Below, piece after piece: positions 56,101 through 64,000 of a stretch of DNA of 64,000 nt. The notes under the pieces were generated by a model that was not told the origin of the DNA, ran no database searches, and saw only the letters and a list, made by a program, of their open reading frames with translations. Source of the DNA: Amblyornis subalaris (taxonomy: Eukaryota; Chordata; Aves; Passeriformes; Ptilonorhynchidae); the NCBI GenBank assembly GCA_018881555.1, contig JACAXG010000014.1:6871213-6935212 (forward strand), in the 5' to 3' direction. How positions within the stretch are numbered: the first letter of the stretch is position 1; each line of letters begins with the position of its first letter. A program made the position numbers and the translations under genes.

Positions 56101-56943
56101 GAGTGTGACAGATCCTCTCCTGTCACTCTGTCAGTGACCCTGCTGACACAGGGTGGCCTTTCACAGTCCCAAGGAGTGGTGATCTCTCCGCACACCAGGT
56201 GATGCTCCACATGAAAAGCATCCAAGGTGGAAGTTCAGTTCACATCGTGTCCATGTCTCTCTAGAATTCCCAGAAGGAATGTGTAAGGCACCTGCACTGG
56301 CTGCTCACCCACCAGCTCTGGTCCATAGATCACTGTTCAATGGGGTAGGTGGAGGGGAATGTCCTCTCTGTGTTTTATTAGTGTCCTTCTGCTACCAAGA
56401 AACAGGGAACTTCAGTTTCTGGGGCTGCCAATACAGCAGTTCCTTTTATATCCTCATGCTAATTCTCTAATATTTTATTCAAATAAAAAATTAAGGAAAA
56501 ATAATGTTAGCAGAAAAAAAATGGGATTTTTGTTATTTAGGAAACTGAAGAAACAGTGGATGTCAGAGAGTGTATTTACTTTCTGAGGTCCAGTAAAATA
56601 ACTGATCAAGCTACACAGTTGGATCATTGTGCAGCTACAGGTGACTCATCCTTTCAAGAGAACTGAACAATCACTGAGCACAATTTAAAATAGAAGAAAG
56701 GGGAGTGGGCAAATTGCATAGATGCTTTACTTACAGCCTATATATATGCGTGCATTTCTGAATACATTAATATTTCTTTCAGATAAAATGACGAATGATA
56801 CTCGTGGAACCGCTGAAAGTGCTCATTGTAAAAGAACAGCAGCAGAAATCAAAGGGGCTGAAAAAGCCATATGATCCTCACAGTTCCCCTCTAAGATCAG
56901 ATTGACGCTGGGATCAGCCGCGGGTTTCACGTGCTCGCTGCAA
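53123..56943. other. Intergenic, no gene recognised
   Basis: AT-rich spacer upstream of GNB4. I see no exon of a neighbouring gene, no RNA gene and no clear transposon. Open frames are under 100 codons and unrecognised. Confidence 0.6.
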
Positions 56944-57020
56944 TTTGCAGGGTATTTCACAGATGTCGTTTGCAGGGTATTTCACAGATGTCGTTTGCAG
57001 GGAATTTCGCCCATGTCTGA
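56944..57020. repeat. 25-bp tandem repeat, three copies
   Basis: The unit TTTGCAGGGTATTTCACAGA + TGTCG starts at 56944, 56969 and 56994. The first two copies are nearly identical; the third has diverged (GGGAATTTCGCCCATG). It lies in a locally GC-richer stretch of the intergenic region. Confidence 0.9.
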
Positions 57021-59715
57021 GATGATTCGGTGAGGCAAAGGCAAAGCTCATCTCAATCACGGTGCTTCTGCACGTTCCCTGCCGCTGCAGCCCAGCCCAC
57101 TGGCGAGGACGGCACGTGAGGGCTGAGAAAACCCTACAGCGTCTTAGAAATCCTCCGATTCCTCCTGGAGGGGGAGAGGAGTAAGCAAGCAGAAGAAGGG
57201 GAATCTGCATTTCAAACCTACATAGAAAAACGTAAGGGTCTGCCCACGAATCCCAGATTTCTTTCAGGGAAAGAAGCCTCACATCAGCTGTAACTCTCTG
57301 GCAGCACCTTTGCTTGCACTGGCCAGGGAGAAGGCTCCTTTCTACCAAGGGTGTGGGTGTGGGATTGTAATAGACACTTCCATAAACTGCTGTCTGNTCA
57401 AATGTCATGACGTTGGCTTTCTGCCCCATTTTCAGCTGCAGAGAACAGCAGATGGGAGGGGCAGGAACAACGAAGATCCCTTTTTAACTCTCAGTTTGAA
57501 AAATCTCCCAGTTCTTTTCAGCCAAGTAGCTCTTCTCCCACCTATTCTGAGCATGGCCTTTTCTACATCCTGCTTTGGAAATTACACTTACTTTACCATA
57601 CACCAAACCTAATCCTAAACCTCCAGAATTTTACAGAGTGTGCAGTAGGGAGCAAACAAGGACTAGTTAGCTCACAGAGAACAGCAAGTGATCACTTTTT
57701 GTGAGTTTTCAGTTACTTCTTCAACAAATGAAGAGCATAATGTACATTAAAGTTGTGTGCCAGGTATAAAGTGGAATGAGTGGAGACAAAAGAAAACGAG
57801 AATAGTCATGAATGGAGCTTAACAGAGCATTCAGTAACTGACATGGGTAGTAGAAGTGTGTGGAATTAGGAAGAAAGGAGTATTNAAAAAGTATTATTTT
57901 GTTCAGTCTGTTCAGAAATTGTTTGGCCTTTTTATGGAACAAGATAGGAAGCCCACTGAATAAGCTTGATCAGGTCCATTAATTATCTTTAGAAATTCTT
58001 ACAAATATAAGCCACTTTCTAATCACAACAAAATCAAACTACTTTTCACATTTTTAATGAAAGATTCTTGCATTCCACTGCTACCCAATCTCAGGAAATC
58101 ACAGGTGTAATATTTCTTAGTATATGTATCCACATAGTGCCACCCACAAACACATTCACACCCCAAACCCTGCTGCACATAACCACAACACTGTCCCCTT
58201 GAGCACAGTTCACTGCTGCTTCCTGGANGCTGCAGAGCACCGAGCTCCCAGGTGCCACCCTGGCAAATGCTTCGGTGAGGATCAGTAAAATGAACAAAGA
58301 ATTTAACTCTGTGAGTTGCATTTGCATTAAAGTAAAGATGGCAAATTCATTTCTGGAATCTAAGCTAACCTCTGGGTACAGTGCAGCAAGAAGTACTCAC
58401 TACAGTCAAGTGTTACATTCGGACTAATTACAGATGTATTTCATCTTCCTCTGGACTTTGAGGCTGAGCCTCCCACTGAATTGTCAGCAGTGTTACTCAA
58501 GCTTGTAGTTTTGAAGTTTTGCCATTTAACTTACAAAACTTTTGGTACCTGAAGAGTTTTGTGGTCATGAATGAGGAAATCTGGAAATGAGGCTGGGTTT
58601 CCAGGTCAGCAAGGAGACAAGAGACCATTTTTAGGAAGCTTTTCATCATATTGCTGCTGCTGGCTCTTTACCTCCATCAGCATCGACAGCGCTGCTCTGA
58701 CCCCAGCCATTCCTGAGGGAAAAGGGTTTCAGTTGTGAATTAATGATACTGGAAACGGCACCTTGGCCTAGGCAGAGGAGCAACACTATCTCTGGTGTTA
58801 TCTGCAACAGTTTTATGGGACTGTAAGTAATATAAAGTTATATAACAACTGTGCCTTTAACAAACTGCTGTGCCCTACTGGTGAACACTTTACCCAAATT
58901 AAATTGGGGAGGGAGGGAATAGAGAGAACATTAAACCTTAAGGAGAGAGCAATACCTACGCTCTGCAGTGCCAGTGCAGATCAGTACTGTAAGTGGTCTC
59001 AGCAGTTACCAGGATTTGCTACTTGCATATCACACCTGTTAAATGGGCTGAAGAATCCAGAATGTTGGGGATTTTTTGCGGTTTGAAGGCTAAGGTGTCT
59101 ATAGTGGTTTGGATGTNGCATCAATGATGATGACTCAACATTTAGAACTAACTCAGAAAATGAAGAACAGAGGCTTACTGGGTTTAACTAANACACCCTT
59201 TAAGGAGCACATGGAATAAAACACCTGGTTTCACATGTGTTTTCCTTCAGTAAATGGCACTAAGTAGTTACACAGTTCTTTTTTGTCAAAGATTTTGAAT
59301 TGCTCTTCAACTATGAATCTCTTTCTCTGGGAAAGTAAGGCACAGAGTGGTGTAAACAGCTTGCCAAGCAACCAGTGGCAGAGCCAAAATCAGAATCCAG
59401 ATTGCCTGCCCACCTGCTTTNCTTCTATCCCTGCTGCTGAGCAAGTTACCCAACACGAGAGCTTTTCAGATGGAGGAACAAGCGAGCAAACAGAGGAGTG
59501 AAATTAAATATAAGCAGAGTGAAATGACCGGTATGAGAGTCTAAATAAGCAAAAGGCAAAAAANAAATAGTAAAAACATTATTAAAAAAATTAGAGATTA
59601 CAATAAAGGAGTAATTTCCATTTTAATGCCTGACAGCTAATGGCGTGCTAATGATTTTCCTCATATACAGAGGGCTTTGGTCCAAAACCCTGAATGAAAC
59701 CATTCATGCTCTTCT
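57021..59715. other. Intergenic, no gene recognised
   Basis: No exon, RNA gene or mobile element was recognised. A - strand open frame of about 170 codons spans 56914-57429 and includes the 25-bp repeat; it has no recognisable domain. Confidence 0.6.
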
Positions 59716-60300
59716 GTGTATCTTTTACCAGAAGATACCCGTGCTCCTAACCCAAGACTCTCCTGGTTTCTGTTCCTGTTGCCTGCCTGTTTTCCCTGCG
59801 TGTCACTTCAACGCTGGGGAAAGCATCAGCCTGACAGCTTTGCGTGCTGTGTTCCCCCTCCCAGCGCAGNGAAGGATGTGAGGCAGGAGGGAGCTGCTCC
59901 ACCAGAGCCTCGGCTCTGCCCTGCCCCGAAACACCCCAGGCTTGCGGGAGAGTCACTCGGGGACAACGGCAATGCTGCCTTTGTGATGCTCCTGCTGGAA
60001 ACCGGACCAGGNACAGCTCACATCATCCATCAGGCTGTGCTAGCACGGGAACAGCTCCTGGTCACTAATGGCCTGCGCTGGGTTGCACTGGGCGGCAGGC
60101 CCCGAACAAAAAGCCTCCGTGGGCCATTACCGGCTCCTCTGAGCCATTCAAACCTCTCTAACGCAGTGAAAGAAGAGGCACTTTTTAAAATAAAGCTTCT
60201 CACAACTGACAGGGAAGCAGTCGCCCCCGCACACACCTTATTCACTCACTGCGCTGAACTGGCATTCCTTCAAGAGCTGGGAAGGGCCCAGAGCTGCTGA
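59716..60300 (+). other. Unassigned 194-codon open frame in a GC-richer patch
   Basis: This is the longest open frame outside MFN1 and the CpG island. It starts MYLLPEDTRA and contains two ambiguous codons. I recognise no domain, and its Pro/Ala/Leu-rich content fits a chance frame in GC-richer DNA. No promoter or poly(A) context was identified. It could be a regulatory patch rather than a gene. Confidence 0.2.
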
Positions 60301-63300
60301 TTCAAAGACACTTGGAATAAGAACTCAAGATTGGAAGGTTTTTGTTCCTTTCTGGCTTGTTGCTTCTTTCCTTGGCCTGCTCTGCCTGCCCATGCTGAAT
60401 GTCAATCAGCAGAGCAGTAGCACCTTTGCAAAGAAGCCCCAAGTATCTTGCCAAATACATCAATAAGAAAGCGGAAAAAACCCGAGGTATTCTCGGCTCC
60501 GAAGAAGAAAAGGCTGGATTAGAGTGGTGGAGCTGAGCGATGGACAGGGACAAAGGGTCAGCAATCGATAAAGTTGTACATTCTTGTTTAAACTACAGCA
60601 GACANAGAGGTGTCTTTTTCAGAAAAGATTTCTAAATGATTCTCACAGTGCATCCACAGCTGATTTTCAGAGACATTTACTTACATCAAATACCCCTGGA
60701 AAAATTCCCACAAGGAAAGTGCCAGAATGAGTTGCTAATTGCACATGCAGAGAGTCTTACGTCAAACTGGTTGTGAACAACCCAAAGTATTTCTCTAAAA
60801 AGGCAGTCGCATTTTTATTCAAGTCTCTGCCACCTTATAATTGACAGCTATTTGATGTTCTTGGAATGAGTAACAGCTCAGTTTATTACGAGTTTCTTAC
60901 AATCCTGCAGTTAGGACCAGCCTAAGTGAGCAAACAGAGAAAACTGATTTGAATTCAACAAATTCAAGTCTCCCTCTTTGATGGTCTGATGAAACTGGAT
61001 CATCTTGATCTTTTGTTACTACTGAATAGCTGGGAATAGGTTTCTTTTGCAACCTGTCAGTTTGACAGCTCCATTTAGAACAGGAGCTGTTTTCCTGACG
61101 ATTTCCATATGAAGCTCTAAGTGGATGAGCATTTCATCTTCCCATTTTAGCAAGCAAATGTTTTGTATTTACTATGTTTAACGACATTTTCAAGGTCACT
61201 ATAACAGGACAGTCCCTACAATAGCTTAAATTATTAATGTAACATTGGAATCTTAGAAATAAGTCAATAGTTTTAAAATGGCTGGTTAAATTCTGCAGCT
61301 ACATTGATTAAAATCCTAAACAATTCCATTCACTTCATGAAATTCATTGCAGTTTCAAGCACCTGTAGCAGGGAAGAAAATTTACCCAATTTTTTTGCAG
61401 TGCTGAAACAGAAAGAGCAAATGAGCACTCAGCAGTGCTAATATGAACCCTAATATTGTCTCCATTGGGATGTGATAAAAAGATATTTCATCTTTTAAGT
61501 CTAAATCATGTTCAACCGTGCCTGTTACACAGGCAGGGCAGGCTTCTCAGAGCAAGTATGAGAAGAAGTTTGGCTATTCTTTGGATTTCTTCAAGTTTCC
61601 TGTGAGATCCCACCGCAACAGGGAAGTGGGGAGTTGAGCAATATACCTGGCAGAGTAACTTCATTGATCCCTCAATTATTTCTGCTAAAAGAAAGACAAA
61701 TAGATATAANAAGAGGAATTGGAAAAGTCAGGCCATGCTGGCTTGTGTGTGCACTGTAGAAATGAGTAGCTAAGGCAGAAATGGGATAATGTCCCTGCAT
61801 GATTATCTTCAGACTACCCTGATTAGTGACAAATAGTAGAGAGCTGGAGATCTATACAAATGTCATTAGACCCAGGGTTGTAATGTGATTTAGTGACATG
61901 GCTACAGTGACGGCTGGTTCCCCTGACACAGCAAAGCAGGTGGTGTTTCAGCACTGTTGGTTCACCACCATGCTAAAAAGAAGGAATCCAGCGGAAACGT
62001 GTGTCTGTGTGAGGAGGGAAGCACGGGGTTGGTGCTTGTTTGCATCACTGGGATCAAACTGATGACTTAAATTGGCTTGGGGAGAGTCAGGTCCTGATAC
62101 AAAACATCTTTCAAAACACTGCACCAGTGCAATGCGGTTTAATCTTTCCAGCACACAAAGTAAAGAATAATTCCTTTTCCCACTGTTCCCCTTTTTTTTC
62201 TTTCATTCCCATTCACTTTGCTTCNTCCTGGAGTCCCACAGGCCAGGCTGTCCCTGACTTTTCCAAGTAGCACCTGCCAGGGAAGCTCTGCAGCAGCTTC
62301 TGCTGCACAGTTTTGTTTCAGGGGCTCACCAGTCCCAGTCACACTGGCTGGGCTCCAGCCAGCCCTGCCCATGCTCAGATTACTTTTTCTGGGAATCTAT
62401 TGGGCACTTGTCTTCCCATAAAAGGGCAATTTTTAATTCCTGTCTCAAGGGACATAGCAAGAAACAAACTTTCTTTGGGATAATGAGAGATAATGCTGTT
62501 TGCAACCTCATAAAACTTTTGGGATTGTTTTTGTAGTCTTAATTATAACCTGGTTAATTTAACCTTGTGGTCTATGTGATATAGCAGCATCATCTGCTTC
62601 AAGGCATCCTATCAGGAGAGTCAGAAAAAAGTCCAGGAAATTGCTTCACTCCTTTTCTACCCTTCAGTCAATTAAGAATGACTGAGACCCTCTCTGATGA
62701 TTGGCAGAGTCTGGGTGTGCTCAGTGCAGCAACCTCAATGCATTCATAAGCAAATGGATTTTTGTCATTAAATGATAAAGTTTTGGGGATAGCTGAATCT
62801 TAATATATTTATTTCCAACCAGTTTCCAACCATTAAAATAAAAATAAATCACTCAACANGGAAAGACACTTAGTGGGTATATAGGACAGAATAAAGTTAA
62901 CTATTTTAAATCTTGGTTGTTAAATTCATATTGGTGATGAAGTTCTTTATAGACTAATGGCAGCTGATCTATTTTTTAGCATTTTATTCTATGTCTGTCA
63001 TTTATCTACAAAAGCACATGAATACGATTTTCTGGTTTACAACCTTGATTTAATTTCGTTTGTAAACAATAGGTAACAAATGCAGCAACGTCATGCAACT
63101 GATGAGCAACGCCCTGAAACACAGCTCACAGAACCATGTTCCCTCTCGCTTCCATCCATCTTCTGGAGGACATAATGCAGTTACTGTTCATCTTCCTTCG
63201 TGGTCATATTGTTCATACCAGTGGGAGGACGCTCCCTCCTGACATATGACTGGGCAAAACATCAGCGTGCCCTGAAAACATCCCCTGCCACAGTCGTCAG

Positions 63301-64000
63301 GAGCTCTGTGTCTAGGCAGAGATGGACGGAATGAAAATATTCTAAGATGGGAAAGGGGGAGATGGTTCATGGGCTTTGGCACTTCCTTGAAGCCTTGGTG
63401 AGGTAAATAGTAAATGATGTCACAGCTATGCCTGAACTCCCTGACAAAGCAAGGAACCAAGTCCTCAGCACCGAGGGATCTTCTAACACAACCCTATTTC
63501 TGTGATCATTCTGTTTTTCTACAGTATTTGTAAATTCACAGGGGAAGGAGAGAGATTATACACAGAAGACTGTGCTGTGCTTGCTGTTTATTCTAGACAC
63601 AAAATAATACCCAGAGCTTCCTCTGAAAGCCTGCAGAGGACATGGACTAAAAGAAAGCCTCCGAGAGGAAGTGCTGAAAAGTAAATAGGCAGCACAGGCA
63701 ATGCTGCTGAGATGCTGCAGAAGTCAGGCAGTGTATCAGAGTTTTGGTCTGTACCCTGAACCTAAGCCTGGGAGACAGAAATTGCCATATAATTCTTTCT
63801 GCGACATATAATTACATTCTTAACCTCTTTGTCTTTTTTTCCTTTTTTGATAAAGGGGAAATAATTCATTTCCAGGAATATAAGTGGCTTTAATTCACTT
63901 GGATCAAGCCTCTTTCTTTTTCTTTTTTCTTTTTTTCTTTTTTCCTGATTCAGTGCCTGACTCAGAACCATCATTCTTATTGCTTCTGTCAGACTATCCC
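60301..64000. other. Intergenic, no gene recognised
   Basis: AT-rich spacer to the right edge. It carries a pyrimidine-rich C/T tract at 63909-63945. No exon, RNA gene or clear transposon was found. Confidence 0.6.

Noticed and set aside
53123..64000. Exons of ACTL6A, the next gene beyond GNB4 in human
   Set aside because: No actin-like motif or exon was found. In human a large gap separates GNB4 from ACTL6A, so its absence here is expected.

Overview
The window is vertebrate nuclear DNA from a bird. It holds two intron-rich genes in tail-to-tail orientation: the mitofusin gene MFN1 on the + strand (coding exons from 378 to 19612) and the G-protein beta-4 gene GNB4 on the - strand (coding exons from 36544 down to 25964). 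MFN1 next to GNB4 is also the human 3q26 arrangement. A tRNA-Ile-headed, CR1-tailed SINE at 14263-14408 resembles the passerine family TguSINE1. Together with a second CR1 tail it points to a songbird or close relative; that lineage call is inference. Isolated single-base Ns are scattered throughout.

Layout. 1-377 is MFN1 intron; the first coding exon (about 37 residues) lies off the left edge. 378-19612 carries 16 MFN1 coding exons. Joined, they give an uninterrupted frame from the residue equivalent to human Ala38 to the stop, with the dynamin-like GTPase motifs, the bipartite outer-membrane anchor and the HR2 coiled coil. One intron has a GC donor instead of GT. A poly(A) signal follows at 19865. 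After about 1.3 kb of spacer come a probable long GNB4 3' UTR (about 21198-25963), then nine GNB4 coding exons whose lengths sum to exactly 1023 nt (340 codons plus stop). A large first intron then runs to a CpG island at about 51430-52740 that holds the GNB4 promoter. A minisatellite of about eight 43-47 bp units (52733-53122) sits directly upstream of that promoter. 53123-64000 looks like gene-poor spacer with one 25-bp triplication and one unassigned open frame.

Function. MFN1 is an outer mitochondrial membrane GTPase that tethers and fuses mitochondria. GNB4 is a seven-bladed WD40 Gbeta subunit that pairs with Ggamma in heterotrimeric G proteins. Nothing suggests that they share a pathway; their adjacency is old synteny. 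No phage, bacterial, CRISPR or viral gene system was found, and I see no evidence for a new multi-gene system. The most notable items are the GC-AG intron, the SINE, the promoter-proximal minisatellite and the G-run/CRE/RFX-like cluster in the GNB4 promoter.
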